A stretch of 64,000 nt of DNA. Origin: Chloroflexota bacterium (GTDB taxonomy: Bacteria; Chloroflexota; Dehalococcoidia; Tepidiformales; Tepidiformaceae). Below, piece after piece: positions 8,272 through 17,092 of this stretch. Positions within the stretch are counted from its first letter, which is position 1. Each line of letters starts with the position of its first letter. Under the pieces are notes generated by a model, which did no database searches, was not told the DNA's origin, and saw only the letters and a list, made by a program, of their open reading frames with translations. The position numbers and the translations under genes are program-made. The DNA lies in the NCBI GenBank assembly GCA_026702615.1, contig JAPPBY010000035.1, forward strand, positions 1 through 64,000. The letters are read 5' to 3'.

Positions 8272-9036
8272 CTAGGTCGGACGCCCCTCCTTGAAGGCAG
8301 CCGTCAGCCGGGCCTTGTCCTCCGGCGGCAGGTACTTCACCGCCTCCCGGAAGGTCACCCCCGAGGCCCGACCGGTCCGCGGCGCCAGCCACTCAACCAC
8401 CAGCTCCGGACGCTTCTTGCTGACCTCGCGCAGCACCCACCCGATCACCTTGCGGATGAAGAACTCACGCTCGTCCAGCATGGCGTCGGCGAAGCCCGCG
8501 AACCGCTCGAAGTCGCCGCCGCCCCGCCGCAGCGCGGGCAGCAGGGCCAGCATCGCCTGGCGCCGCACCCAGAAGTCCTCGTCCTCCGCCCAGCGGTCAA
8601 GCGTGGAAACCAGCTCCGGGTAGCGCTCGACCAGCGGCCCGAGCACGCTGATCGAGAGGGTGTCGAGCAGCGCCCACGTCTGCGCCTCGCGCACGAACCG
8701 CTCCAGCGTCTGCAGGTCCCCGGCTTCGAGCAGTTCGATGTGCACCCGCAGTGCGTCGATGGCCGCCAGCCGCAGGTCGTAGACGCCCGCGTCCCACAAC
8801 CTTTCGGCCAGCGCGACCAGCTCGCGGCGGTCCGCTATGGGGTGCGCCCGCAAAGCCGCCTTCGTCGTGCTGCGAACGACGGGCACCCGAACTCCAAGGT
8901 ACTCCAGCTTGATCGCCGGCCCGGGGGGATCGGGGATGTGCTTCTCACGGTCGGCCTGCTGCCCGAGCCCGACTCGGGCGTTGCCCTGTGCTCGCAGCTC
9001 CCGCTCGATCTCTGCCGCAATCTCCGCGATCGACAT
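8272..9036 (-). CDS. AlkD-like DNA alkylation repair protein (HEAT-repeat glycosylase family)
   Basis: 254 residues made of helical HEAT-like repeats. The C-terminal block WAEDEDFWVRRQAMLALLPAL ... FFIRKVIGWVLREVSKKRPE is the family signature of AlkC/AlkD-like DNA glycosylases, which remove bulky alkylated bases without base flipping. The W-D-FWVRR stretch contributes to the DNA-binding groove. It converges on recG with 4 bp between stops. A second, shorter family member lies at 51193-51870. The substrate cannot be told from the sequence. Confidence 0.82.
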   Translation of the reverse strand: MSIAEIAAEIERELRAQGNARVGLGQQADREKHIPDPPGPAIKLEYLGVRVPVVRSTTKAALRAHPIADRRELVALAERLWDAGVYDLRLAAIDALRVHIELLEAGDLQTLERFVREAQTWALLDTLSISVLGPLVERYPELVSTLDRWAEDEDFWVRRQAMLALLPALRRGGGDFERFAGFADAMLDEREFFIRKVIGWVLREVSKKRPELVVEWLAPRTGRASGVTFREAVKYLPPEDKARLTAAFKEGRPT

Positions 9037-9085
9037 GCTCTTTACCTGCCCTTCCGGGGCGTACGCGGCCTGCCCGTCGCTGCGC

Positions 9086-9091
9086 TACCAT
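9086..9091 (+). promoter_or_regulatory. Candidate -10 box of a leaderless promoter
   Basis: TACCAT ends 7 nt before the ATG at 9099 with no ribosome binding site between. Confidence 0.4.
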
Positions 9092-9098
9092 CGGAACC

Positions 9099-10196
9099 AT
9101 GAAGGTTTTTGGAGCCGTCGAACAGGACGGTCACGAGCGCGTTCTCTTCGCCCAGGATGCCGAGTCGGGGCTGAAGGCCATCATCGCCGTGCACTCTACC
9201 GTTCTCGGGCCGGCGCTCGGAGGCACGCGTTTCTACCCGTACGAGTGCGAGGAGGATGCCCTCGCCGATGCGCTCCGCCTCTCCCGCGCCATGACCCGCA
9301 AGAACGCCGCCGCCGGGCTCGACCACGGCGGTGGGAAGGGCGTCATCATCGGCGATCCCCGCACCTGCAAGTCCGAGCGCCTGCTGCGCGCCTACGGCCG
9401 TGCCGTCGAGTCCCTTGGCGGCGCCTACGTCACTGCCGAGGACGTGGGGACGACCATCGCCGACATGGAGGTGATCGCCCGCGAGACCGGCTACGTCACC
9501 GGCGCGTCCTCCGACACGGGTGGCTCCGGCGACCCCTCCCCCGTCACCGCCCGCGGGTTGATGGCCGCCATGCGCGGCACGGCACGCTTCCTCTGGGGCG
9601 CAACCGACCTCTCGGGCCGGCACGTCGCCATCCAGGGTGTCGGCAAGGTCGGAGGTGCCTTCGCCAGGCTCCTCGCCGCGCGTGGTGCCCACCTCACCAT
9701 CGCCGATGTCAACGAGAAGGCGCTGAAGGCCCTTGCCCACGAAATCGGGGCCGAGATCGCCGGTCCCGACACGATCCATGCAACCGAGTGCGACGTCTTC
9801 GCGCCCTGCGCCCTCGGCGGCGCGCTCAACCCCGAGACCATCCCCGACCTGCGGTGCGCGGCTATCGTCGGCAGCGCCAACAACCAGCTCGCCGAAGACG
9901 AACTCGCAACCGACCTCGCGGCCCGCGACATCCTCTACGTCCCCGACTTCATCGTGAATGCCGGCGGCGTCATCAACCTCGCCGAGGAGGTCGGCCACGA
10001 GTACCGCCTGGAGCGCGCCAACCGCCGCGTCGATGGCATCGAAGCGACCGTCATGGAGCTGCTTGAGCGGGCCCACGAGAGCGGCGGCACGCCCCTCGAT
10101 GAGGCGATCGCCCTGGCCGACCGGCGCATTCGCGAAGTGGGCGGTTTGCACGCCCGCGTCTCCCGGCCGCCCCGCACCGGCTCGGGAGCCCGCTAA
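9099..10196 (+). CDS. Leucine/valine dehydrogenase-type amino acid dehydrogenase
   Basis: 365 residues of the Glu/Leu/Phe/Val dehydrogenase family, which reversibly deaminates an amino acid to a 2-oxoacid with NAD. The N-terminal substrate domain has GPALGGTRFYPY and the catalytic lysines in MTRKNAAAGLDHGGGKGVI. The dinucleotide domain has the GVGKVGGAFARLLAARGA glycine-rich loop. Length and the short N-terminus fit leucine/valine/phenylalanine dehydrogenases rather than the ~420-residue glutamate enzymes. A branched-chain 2-oxoacid dehydrogenase operon at 22.6-25.8 kb would take the product further, which favours leucine/valine as substrate; this is inference. Confidence 0.85.
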   Translation: MKVFGAVEQDGHERVLFAQDAESGLKAIIAVHSTVLGPALGGTRFYPYECEEDALADALRLSRAMTRKNAAAGLDHGGGKGVIIGDPRTCKSERLLRAYGRAVESLGGAYVTAEDVGTTIADMEVIARETGYVTGASSDTGGSGDPSPVTARGLMAAMRGTARFLWGATDLSGRHVAIQGVGKVGGAFARLLAARGAHLTIADVNEKALKALAHEIGAEIAGPDTIHATECDVFAPCALGGALNPETIPDLRCAAIVGSANNQLAEDELATDLAARDILYVPDFIVNAGGVINLAEEVGHEYRLERANRRVDGIEATVMELLERAHESGGTPLDEAIALADRRIREVGGLHARVSRPPRTGSGAR

Positions 10197-10208
10197 CCGC
10201 ACGTCTGC

Positions 10209-10214
10209 TATAGT
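10209..10214 (+). promoter_or_regulatory. Candidate -10 box of the nusA-infB operon promoter
   Basis: TATAGT about 60 nt upstream of nusA. Transcription from about 10221 would include the terminator hairpin at 10238-10263 in the leader. A -35 box is not clear. Confidence 0.45.
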
Positions 10215-10237
10215 GATGAAGGCCAATCCCTTGGGAG

Positions 10238-10263
10238 AGGTGGGCGAGTTGCCCGCCTTTTTT
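10238..10263 (+). terminator. Intrinsic terminator/attenuator in the nusA leader
   Basis: Eight-base-pair stem AGGTGGGC / GCCCGCCT (one G-T wobble) with loop GAGTT, running into six T residues at 10258-10263, 11 nt before the nusA ATG. It fits a Rho-independent terminator placed between promoter and coding region, so it probably controls read-through into the operon. A leader hairpin of this kind is known upstream of rimP in other bacteria, but rimP is absent here. Confidence 0.75.
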
Positions 10264-10274
10264 GTTGAACAAAG

Positions 10275-11810
10275 ATGAAGAACGATTTTCTGCTTGCGAT
10301 CAGCCAGCTGGCCGCGGAGAAGAACCTCGCCCGTGAGGTAATCTTCCAGGCGGTTGAGGCTGCGCTTGCCTCCGCCTACCGCCGCGATGGCGAGGAAGGC
10401 CCCGAGGTGCACGTCCGCATCTCCGGTGAGACGGGCGATATCAGCGCCTTCATTCAGAAGACCGTCGTCCGCAAGGTCGAGGATACGAACCTCGAGATGG
10501 ACCTTGAGGAAGCCAGCCGCTACAAGCCCGACGCCCGCATCGACGATGTCCTCGAATTCGAGGTGAAGCCGCCTGAGAACGCGGGGCGCATCGCCGCCCA
10601 GACGGCCAAGCAGGTCGTCCTCCAGCGCCTCCGAGAAGCTGAGCGGGGCGCCATCTACGAGGAGTACGCGGATAAGCAGGGCGAGGTCCTGCTCGCCACC
10701 GTTCAGCGCGTTGAGTCCCGTCAGGCCACCGTCGAGATCGGCCGCGGCACCGAGGCCCTGTTGCCCGGCAGCGAAATGGTCCGCAACGAGCACCTCCGCG
10801 CCGGCCAGCGCGTCAAGGTGCTCCTGCTCGAGGTGAACGACGAGATCAAGGGCCCCCAGGTCATCGTCAGCCGTGGCCACCGCCTCCTGCTCCGCCGCCT
10901 GCTTGAGGTCGAGGTGCCCGAGATCGCGCAGGGCCGCGTCGAGGTCAAGGCCATCGCCCGCGAGGGCGGCCACCGCAGCAAGGTCGCCGTCCACGGACGC
11001 GCCGCCAGCGTCGACCCCATCGGCGCCTGCGTCGGCATGCGCGGCTCCCGCATCCAGAACGTGGTCAACGAGCTCGGCGGTGAGCGCGTCGACATCATCA
11101 AGTGGGATCCCGACCCGGTGAGCTTCGTCACCAACGCGCTGAGCCCGGCGCAGGTCGTTGATGTTCAGCTCGACGAGGATTCCCGCGAGGCCGTCATCGT
11201 CGTTCCCGACTCGATGCTCTCCCTCGCCATCGGCAAGGAGGGGCAGAACGCCCGCCTCGCCGCCAAGCTCTCTGGCTACCGCATCAGCATCCGCAGCCAG
11301 ACGGGGACCGAGCGCGAGACGGAAGGAGCGACGATTACCGAGGCGCCCGCCGCCTTCGATGCCTTCCCGCCCGGCACCGAACCCGACCTCGACATCCTCC
11401 AGCTTCCCGACGAGCCGCTGCCTCCGATCGAAATCGAGGTGCCGCGTCCGGCCGCTGCCGTGCCCGTCGCGACGCCTGCCGTCGCTGAAGAGGCGGCCGC
11501 GGCCGCCGCGAGCGCCGAGGAGGACCTCGCCTTCCCCGCCGCTCTCGCCGAGATGGAGATTCCCGACGAAGAGACGCGCGAGGCCGAGGACTACGGCGAG
11601 GAGGAGTTCGACGACGAGGAGGGCGAGGAGTACCAGGTGCCGACGCTCGTCGTGCCGGAGGAACGCCCCACCGCCATCCGCTTCGCAGAGGACGTGCTTC
11701 CCGCCCGCGAGGAAGACGACCAGCCCAAGCGCCGCCGCCGTCGCGGACCGCGCGTCGAAGAAGAAGACGAGTTCGAAGACGACATCGATTATTCCGGCCG
11801 GATCCACTGA
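10275..11810 (+). CDS. nusA: Transcription termination/antitermination factor NusA
   Basis: 511 residues. Binds RNA polymerase and nascent RNA to modulate pausing, termination and antitermination. Order: N-terminal polymerase-binding domain (~1-130), S1 domain (GEVLLATVQRVESRQATVEI), KH1 (VGMRGSRIQNVVNELGGERV) and KH2 (SLAIGKEGQNARLAAKLSG), then from ~360 a low-complexity acidic tail ending in a KRRRRRG basic patch and DEFEDDIDYSG. The acidic tail replaces the AR repeats of the E. coli protein. First gene of nusA-rnpM-infB-rbfA-truB; rimP, which usually precedes nusA, is missing. The start lies directly behind a terminator hairpin. Confidence 0.95.
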   Translation: MKNDFLLAISQLAAEKNLAREVIFQAVEAALASAYRRDGEEGPEVHVRISGETGDISAFIQKTVVRKVEDTNLEMDLEEASRYKPDARIDDVLEFEVKPPENAGRIAAQTAKQVVLQRLREAERGAIYEEYADKQGEVLLATVQRVESRQATVEIGRGTEALLPGSEMVRNEHLRAGQRVKVLLLEVNDEIKGPQVIVSRGHRLLLRRLLEVEVPEIAQGRVEVKAIAREGGHRSKVAVHGRAASVDPIGACVGMRGSRIQNVVNELGGERVDIIKWDPDPVSFVTNALSPAQVVDVQLDEDSREAVIVVPDSMLSLAIGKEGQNARLAAKLSGYRISIRSQTGTERETEGATITEAPAAFDAFPPGTEPDLDILQLPDEPLPPIEIEVPRPAAAVPVATPAVAEEAAAAAASAEEDLAFPAALAEMEIPDEETREAEDYGEEEFDDEEGEEYQVPTLVVPEERPTAIRFAEDVLPAREEDDQPKRRRRRGPRVEEEDEFEDDIDYSGRIH

Positions 11811-11818
11811 GGCCCGCC

Positions 11819-12115
11819 ATGCCAGTCGCCCGCCGTGAGCCGCAGCGCACCTGCATCGCCTGCCGCGAAGTCGCCGGCAAGCGGAGCCTCGTGCGCCTCG
11901 TGCGCTCCCCCGAGGGCGCCGTCGCCGTGGAGTCGCCCGGCGAACGCCTCGCCGGAAGGGGCGCGTACCTCTGCCAACGCCGTTCCTGTTGGGAGCGCGC
12001 CCTTGGAGGCGCTACCATAGGCAATGCCCTGCGAGCGTCCCCGAATTCCGGCGATCTCGAGGGCCTACGGCGGTACTTCGAGACCATTCCCAACACAGGC
12101 GCGGAGGAAGCATGA
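11819..12115 (+). CDS. rnpM: YlxR/RnpM family RNA-binding protein
   Basis: 98 residues of the YlxR (DUF448) family. The signature RTCIACREVAGKRSLVRLVR and the later GRGAYLCQRRSCWERAL pair are present. The B. subtilis member (RnpM) binds and modulates RNase P RNA. The position between nusA and infB is the conserved one. The stop TGA overlaps the infB ATG (ATGA), so translation is probably coupled. Confidence 0.9.
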   Translation: MPVARREPQRTCIACREVAGKRSLVRLVRSPEGAVAVESPGERLAGRGAYLCQRRSCWERALGGATIGNALRASPNSGDLEGLRRYFETIPNTGAEEA

Positions 12116-13890
12116 CAGCACGACAGTCGTCCGGTCCGCGCACCGTCACCCTCCCCGAGGCGATCACCGTCAAGGGGCTCAGCGAGCGCCTTGGCATCTC
12201 CCCCATTGAGGCGATCAAGCGCCTCATGACGCATGGCGTCATGGCCGCCATGAACGACACCATCGACTACGAGACCGCCGCGATCGTCTCGTCCGAACTC
12301 GGCATCGCGCCCTCCCCGGAGGCCGCCGCTGCCGCCGTCGCCACCGCGGTCCGTGAGGACGAGGAGGGTGAAGAAGGCGACGAAGCTGGCGCCCCCCGTC
12401 CCCCGGTCGTGACCATCCTCGGCCACGTCGACCACGGCAAGACGAGCCTGCTCGACGCCATCCGCGAGACGAACGTCGTCGCCGGTGAGGCGGGTGGCAT
12501 CACCCAGCACATCGGCGCCTACCAGATCGAGCGCGGCGGCAACCCCATCACCTTCATCGACACACCGGGCCATGCGGCCTTCACCGCCATGCGCGCCCGC
12601 GGCGCCCAGATCACCGACGTCGCCGTCGTGGTCGTGGCCGCCGACGACGGCGTCATGCCCCAGACCATCGAGGCCATCAACCACGTTCGAGCCGCCGACG
12701 TGCCCATGATCATCGCCATCAACAAGACCGATCTCCCCGCCGCCGATGCCGACCGCGTCAAGCAGCAGCTCACCGAGCAGAGCGTCGTCGTTGAGGACTA
12801 CGGTGGCGATGTCCTGGCCGTTCCCGTTTCCGCAACCACGGGCGCCGGCCTCGGTGACCTGCTCGAATCCATCGATCTCGTCTCGGAGATTCAGGAGCTC
12901 AAGGCCAACGCCGACCGCCTCGCGACGGGCACGGTCATCGAAGCCGAGCTCGATTCCCGCCGCGGCCCCCTCGCCACCATCCTCGTCCGTAACGGCACCC
13001 TGCGGCAGGGCGACGCCCTCGTCAGCGGCCTCATCAGCGGCAAGGTGAAGGCGATGTTCGACGAGCGCGGCGAGCGCCTCAAGGAGGCCGGCCCCGCGCG
13101 CCCAGTACGCATCATGGGGCTTGAGGATGTGCCTGCCGCCGGCGATGCCATCGAGGTGGTCGAGAACGAGCGCGCCGCCCGCCGCATCGTCGAGCAAACC
13201 CGCCGCGAGGCCGAGGGCGCGTCCGGCGCCCGCCACGGCCACGTCACCCTCGACACCCTCTTCCACGAGGTCAGCGCCGGCAACGTCAAGGAGCTCCTCC
13301 TCATCCTCAAGACCGACGTGCGCGGCAGTGCCGAGGCCATCCGCAGCTCACTCCAGGTGCTCGGCACCGGCGAGGTGAAGGTCAAGGTCATCCACACCTC
13401 GACCGGCCCGGTAAGCGAGTCCGATGTCATGCTCGCCGGCGCTTCGGGCGCGATCATCCTCGCCTTCAACGTGCGCACCGAGCCGTCCGCCGCCAGCCAG
13501 GCCGAGATCAACGGCGTCGAAATCCGCTCCTACGAGGTCATCTACCAGCTCCTTGAGAGCGTCGAGCAGGCGCTCGAGGGCCTTTACGAGCCGGTCTACG
13601 AGCGCGTCGTCGACGGCACCGCCGAAGTCCGGCAGCTCTTCCGCTCCAGCCGCGTCGGCCAGATCGCTGGCTCCTACGTCACCGAAGGAACGCTTCTCCG
13701 GGGCGACCGGGTCCGGGTCCTCCGTAACGGCGACGAGGTCGCCGACACCAGCTGCGGCGGCCTGCGCCGCTTCCAGGACGATGTGCGGGAGGTGCAGCAG
13801 GGCTTCGAGTGCGGCATCGTCCTCGAACGCTTCGATGCCTTCGAAGAGGGCGATGTCCTGGAGTTCTACCACCAGCAGCGCGTGAACTAG
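12112..13890 (+). CDS. infB: Translation initiation factor IF-2
   Basis: 592 residues when started at the ATG at 12112, which overlaps the rnpM stop. This is a short IF-2, with an IF2_N module ([22 protein letters not shown]), a brief acidic linker, then the GTPase: G1 [10 protein letters not shown]3 DTPGHAAF, G4 NKTD. Domains II-III and the C-terminal fMet-tRNA-binding C2 domain ([18 protein letters not shown]) follow. It delivers initiator tRNA to the 30S subunit and promotes subunit joining. The long repetitive N-terminus of enterobacterial IF-2 is absent, as in many deep-branching groups. Confidence 0.96.
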   Translation: MTARQSSGPRTVTLPEAITVKGLSERLGISPIEAIKRLMTHGVMAAMNDTIDYETAAIVSSELGIAPSPEAAAAAVATAVREDEEGEEGDEAGAPRPPVVTILGHVDHGKTSLLDAIRETNVVAGEAGGITQHIGAYQIERGGNPITFIDTPGHAAFTAMRARGAQITDVAVVVVAADDGVMPQTIEAINHVRAADVPMIIAINKTDLPAADADRVKQQLTEQSVVVEDYGGDVLAVPVSATTGAGLGDLLESIDLVSEIQELKANADRLATGTVIEAELDSRRGPLATILVRNGTLRQGDALVSGLISGKVKAMFDERGERLKEAGPARPVRIMGLEDVPAAGDAIEVVENERAARRIVEQTRREAEGASGARHGHVTLDTLFHEVSAGNVKELLLILKTDVRGSAEAIRSSLQVLGTGEVKVKVIHTSTGPVSESDVMLAGASGAIILAFNVRTEPSAASQAEINGVEIRSYEVIYQLLESVEQALEGLYEPVYERVVDGTAEVRQLFRSSRVGQIAGSYVTEGTLLRGDRVRVLRNGDEVADTSCGGLRRFQDDVREVQQGFECGIVLERFDAFEEGDVLEFYHQQRVN

Positions 13891-13911
13891 CGCGGCCCGG
13901 GTGGAATCGCC

Positions 13912-14280
13912 ATGAGCCGGCGCACGAGCCGTGTCAGCGAGCTGCTCCGCGAGGAGATCAGCGACCTCGTCCAGCGCGACCTCAAGGATCCGCGCCTCGA
14001 AGGCGCGCTCCTGAGCATCACCGAGGTTGAGGTCAGCGGCGACCTCCGTAATGCGGCCGTCTTTGTCTCCCACCTCGGAAGCGCCGAAGAGCGCGACGAG
14101 GCCCTTGCCGGCCTTCAGAGCGCCGCCTCCTACCTCGAGCGCGAACTGCGCCGCCGTCTTCGCATGCGCCGCACCCCATCCCTCACCTTCCGGTTCGACC
14201 CCTCCATCGAGCGCGGCGCCCGCCTCGCATCCACCATTGCCGACCTCGCCCGCGACCGCGGACCCGACCCCGAGCAATGA
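13912..14280 (+). CDS. rbfA: Ribosome-binding factor A
   Basis: 122 residues with a KH-type fold, which binds the 30S subunit during late 16S rRNA maturation. Signature segments: RVSELLREEISDLVQRDLKDPR, SITEVEVSGDLRNAAVFVS and the RMRRTPSLTFRFDPSIERG tail region. It is 21 bp after infB; its stop overlaps the truB start by 4 bp (ATGA). Confidence 0.93.
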   Translation: MSRRTSRVSELLREEISDLVQRDLKDPRLEGALLSITEVEVSGDLRNAAVFVSHLGSAEERDEALAGLQSAASYLERELRRRLRMRRTPSLTFRFDPSIERGARLASTIADLARDRGPDPEQ

Positions 14281-15191
14281 GCAGACGCCGCAAGGGTGAC
14301 TCCGGTCTCACCGGTGTGCTCCTCATCGACAAGGAGCCCGGCTGGACCAGCCACGACGTCGTCGCCCGCTCGCGACGCCTGACCGGCCAGCGCCGCATCG
14401 GCCACACGGGCGCCCTCGACCCGATGGCGACGGGACTGCTGGTGCTCTGCCTTGGGCGCGCCACCCGTCTCGTCGAGTACATGATGGCGAGCGAGAAGGC
14501 GTATCAGGGCGAGATCGCCCTCGGCCAGGAGACCGACACCGACGATGCCGAGGGCAAGCCCACAGCCAGCGGCGAGGTGCCCGCGGGCGACCTCGACCTC
14601 GACGCCATCGCGCGCCGGTTCACCGGCGAGATCATGCAGACGCCCCCCGCCTACAGCGCCGTCAAGGTCGAGGGCCGCCGCGCGTACGCGCTCGCCCGCG
14701 AAGGCGAGACGCCCGAGCTGCGGCCCCGCCCCGTGCGCGTGACCTCGCTCAGCCTCGAGCGCCCCGCCCCCGACCGGCTGCGTGTCGACGTGCATTGCGG
14801 CCCCGGCATGTATGTCCGCAGCCTCGCCCGCGACATCGGTCGCGCCATCGGCTGCGGCGCGCATCTCGCCAGCCTCCGGCGCACCGGCAGCGGTCCCTTC
14901 GCAGTTCGCGACGCCGTGCCCGTCGAGGCGCTCGGGGCCTTCGCCGGGGCGGGAAAGCTCGACGAGGTCGTGCGGCCTGCCGACGAGGGCGTCGCCGAGA
15001 GCGCTGCCGCCATCCTCACCGCCAGCCACGCGGAGCAGCTCCGCAGCGGCCAGCTCGCCTGGACGCGTGGCGGCTTCCTGCGTCCCGCCACCCTCGCGCG
15101 CCTCTACGGCGCCGATGGCTCCTTCGTCGGTGTTGGCGAGGTAGACGAGCCCGGCCGCGTGCGCGCTCTGAAGGTCGTCGCCGGCGCCTAG
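14277..15191 (+). CDS. truB: tRNA pseudouridine-55 synthase
   Basis: 304 residues. Makes the conserved pseudouridine in the T-loop of tRNA. The catalytic Asp lies in HTGALDPMATGLL; other family segments are GVLLIDKEPGWTSHDVV, KAYQGEIALGQETDTDD, QTPPAYSAVKVEGRRAYALAR (split over the active-site loop) and the VHCGPGMYVRSLARDIG helix, with a C-terminal PUA-like tail. Last gene of the nusA operon; its stop overlaps the convergent hisN stop. Confidence 0.95.
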   Translation: MSRRRKGDSGLTGVLLIDKEPGWTSHDVVARSRRLTGQRRIGHTGALDPMATGLLVLCLGRATRLVEYMMASEKAYQGEIALGQETDTDDAEGKPTASGEVPAGDLDLDAIARRFTGEIMQTPPAYSAVKVEGRRAYALAREGETPELRPRPVRVTSLSLERPAPDRLRVDVHCGPGMYVRSLARDIGRAIGCGAHLASLRRTGSGPFAVRDAVPVEALGAFAGAGKLDEVVRPADEGVAESAAAILTASHAEQLRSGQLAWTRGGFLRPATLARLYGADGSFVGVGEVDEPGRVRALKVVAGA

Positions 15192-15967
15192 CCTGCGTCT
15201 TCTCCTGCGGTCAACACCGCGAGCAGCGCCTCGTGGATGTGCCCGTTCGTCGCGATCGCGTCCTCGCCCGCCCCATCGGCCCCATCCCACGTCGTGAGCC
15301 GCCCCCCCGCCTCCTCCAACAGCACCGCGAAGGGCGCGATGTCCCACGGGTTTACCCTGGGGTCGATCATCGCCTCCGCCCGCCCCGCGATGACCGCCAG
15401 GTAGCCGTAGCAGTCGCCCCACGAGCGCACCAGCCCGGCCTCCCGCGCCAGCTTGGCGAATCCCGCCGGCGTCCGCAGTTGCAGGCTCGCCGATGAGGTT
15501 GTCAGCACCGTGGCCCCGCCCAGCGAAGCGTTGTCGCTCACGCGCGTTGGCTCGCCGTTCAGAAACGCGCCCCCGCCCCGGCTGGCCCAGGCCGTCTCGC
15601 CCACGGCGGGACAGGCCACCACCCCCACGACGGGCTCGCCGTCTCGCTCCAGCGCCACCAGCGTCCCGAAGAGGGGCACGCGATGGATGAAGCTCTTCGT
15701 TCCGTCAATCGGGTCGATAACCCAGCGGTGGCGCCCGTCGCCCGGTGACTCCCCCTGCTCCTCCCCGAGCACCCCGAAATCGGGCGTTTCCCGCGCGAAC
15801 AGCTCGCGCATCGCCTCCTCCGCCCTCCGATCTGCCTCCGTCACCGGCGTCCCGTCCGCCTTCAACTCGACCGTGAGGCGCTGCTCGTAGAGGGGCATCA
15901 CGATGTCCCCCGCGAGTGCAGCCGCCCTCCGCGCGATGCCCGTGAGCTCCTCCAGTTCGCGGTCCAT
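15188..15967 (-). CDS. hisN: Inositol-monophosphatase-family phosphatase, probable histidinol-phosphatase
   Basis: 259 residues. The Mg-binding motifs of the IMPase superfamily are GEEQGE, WVIDPIDGTKSF and the C-terminal PWDIAPFAVLLEEAGG. The WGDCYGYLAVIAGRAEAMID segment preceding PWD is typical of HisN-type histidinol-phosphate phosphatases rather than SuhB. Several his genes lie at 36-39 kb, and no other HisB-type phosphatase is in the window, which supports a role in histidine synthesis; a general phosphatase remains possible. A TAGACT -10 box 6 nt before the ATG suggests a leaderless transcript. Confidence 0.8.
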   Translation of the reverse strand: MDRELEELTGIARRAAALAGDIVMPLYEQRLTVELKADGTPVTEADRRAEEAMRELFARETPDFGVLGEEQGESPGDGRHRWVIDPIDGTKSFIHRVPLFGTLVALERDGEPVVGVVACPAVGETAWASRGGGAFLNGEPTRVSDNASLGGATVLTTSSASLQLRTPAGFAKLAREAGLVRSWGDCYGYLAVIAGRAEAMIDPRVNPWDIAPFAVLLEEAGGRLTTWDGADGAGEDAIATNGHIHEALLAVLTAGEDAG

Positions 15968-15973
15968 CGGGCG

Positions 15974-15979
15974 AGTCTA
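15974..15979 (-). promoter_or_regulatory. Candidate -10 box of a leaderless hisN promoter
   Basis: TAGACT on the minus strand, 6 nt before the ATG at 15967, no Shine-Dalgarno sequence. Confidence 0.45.
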
Positions 15980-16040
15980 GCGCGTGCCTTCCCCTCCGGC
16001 CCGCTCCGGTCCGGTAAGCGCGCCGTTACCGCTCGTCGCC

Positions 16041-16046
16041 TACACT
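16041..16046 (+). promoter_or_regulatory. Candidate -10 box of the pdhABC operon
   Basis: TACACT; transcription would begin near 16053. That excludes the in-frame ATG at 16049 and favours the GTG at 16079, which has a GAAGG box 7 nt upstream. Confidence 0.4.
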
Positions 16047-16078
16047 GAATGGCTAGTGGTTTTGATGAAGGTGCAAAC

Positions 16079-17092
16079 GTGAGCGTTGGACAGGCCATTC
16101 CCACCATGGTGGGAGAGCCCCCTGACGATGAACTGCAGCAGCGCTTTCTCTACGAGATGCTGCTCATCCGGCGCTTCGAAGAGAAGTGCGCCGAGATGTA
16201 CACGCGCGGCAAGATCCGTGGCTTCCTCCACCTCTACACCGGCGAGGAGGCCTGCGCCGTCGGCGCCATCAGCGCCCTCCGCGACGACGACAAGATCGTC
16301 ACGCACTACCGCGACCACGGCCACGCCCTCGCTCGCGGCGTCGAACCCAACCGCATCATGGCCGAGCTCTTCGCCCGCGTCGGCGGCACGAACGAGGGCC
16401 GCGGCGGCTCCATGCACATCTTCGACGTCAGCAAGAACTTCCTCGGTGGCTACGCCATCGTCGCCGGGCACATGCCCATCGCTGTCGGGCTGGGGCTCGC
16501 TGCCAACCTGAGCCACGAGGACTGGGCCGCACTCTGCATCTTCGGCGACGGAGGTGTGGGGGAAGGCGAGTTCCACGAGGCTCTCAACCTCGCCGCCATC
16601 TGGAAGCTCCCCGTCGTCTGGTTCTGCGAGAACAACGGCTACGGCATGGGCGTCCCCTTCGACGACTCGCTCGCGAACGACGTCTACAAGATCGCCGCGG
16701 CCTACCAGATGCCCAGCGTCCGCATCGACGGCATGGACGTGCTCGAGGTCTACTCCGCCACTCAGCTCGCCCTCGCCCACGTTCGCGAGGGCAACGGCCC
16801 CTATTTCATCGAAGCGCTTACGTACCGCTACCGTGGCCACTCCATGGCCGATCCCGAGCTCTACCGCACGAAGGCGGAGGTCGAGGAGTACCGCAAGCGC
16901 GACGCGATCGAGCGCCTCAAGCGCTCGATGATCGCCGACGGTCTCATCGACGAGCCCACCTACCAGGCGCTCGTCGCCCAGGTGGGTGCCGAGGTCGACG
17001 AGGCCGTCGCCTTCGCCGACGCCAGCCCTGAGCCCGGCCTCCACACCCTCTACGACCACATCACCAAGGAGTACGAGGGGGAATCCGGATGA
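16079..17092 (+). CDS. pdhA: Pyruvate dehydrogenase-type E1 component, alpha subunit
   Basis: About 337 residues from GTG 16079 (an ATG at 16049 is in frame but lies upstream of the likely transcription start). E1-alpha of a thiamine-diphosphate 2-oxoacid dehydrogenase: TPP/Mg motif GDGGVGEGEFHEALNLAA...NN, the regulatory-loop region YRYRGHSMADPELYRTKAE, and RGGSMHIFD, which is typical of pyruvate and acetoin dehydrogenases. With E1-beta it decarboxylates the 2-oxoacid and transfers the acyl group to E2 lipoate. It overlaps pdhB by 4 bp. The substrate is inferred as pyruvate; acetoin is possible. Confidence 0.87.
   Translation: MSVGQAIPTMVGEPPDDELQQRFLYEMLLIRRFEEKCAEMYTRGKIRGFLHLYTGEEACAVGAISALRDDDKIVTHYRDHGHALARGVEPNRIMAELFARVGGTNEGRGGSMHIFDVSKNFLGGYAIVAGHMPIAVGLGLAANLSHEDWAALCIFGDGGVGEGEFHEALNLAAIWKLPVVWFCENNGYGMGVPFDDSLANDVYKIAAAYQMPSVRIDGMDVLEVYSATQLALAHVREGNGPYFIEALTYRYRGHSMADPELYRTKAEVEEYRKRDAIERLKRSMIADGLIDEPTYQALVAQVGAEVDEAVAFADASPEPGLHTLYDHITKEYEGESG

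Noticed and set aside
9042-11807. Very long open frame on the minus strand opposite nusA and the amino acid dehydrogenase gene
   Set aside because: It is the antisense shadow of two strongly supported genes in GC-rich DNA; it has low-complexity Gly/Ala/Asp-rich composition and no domain.
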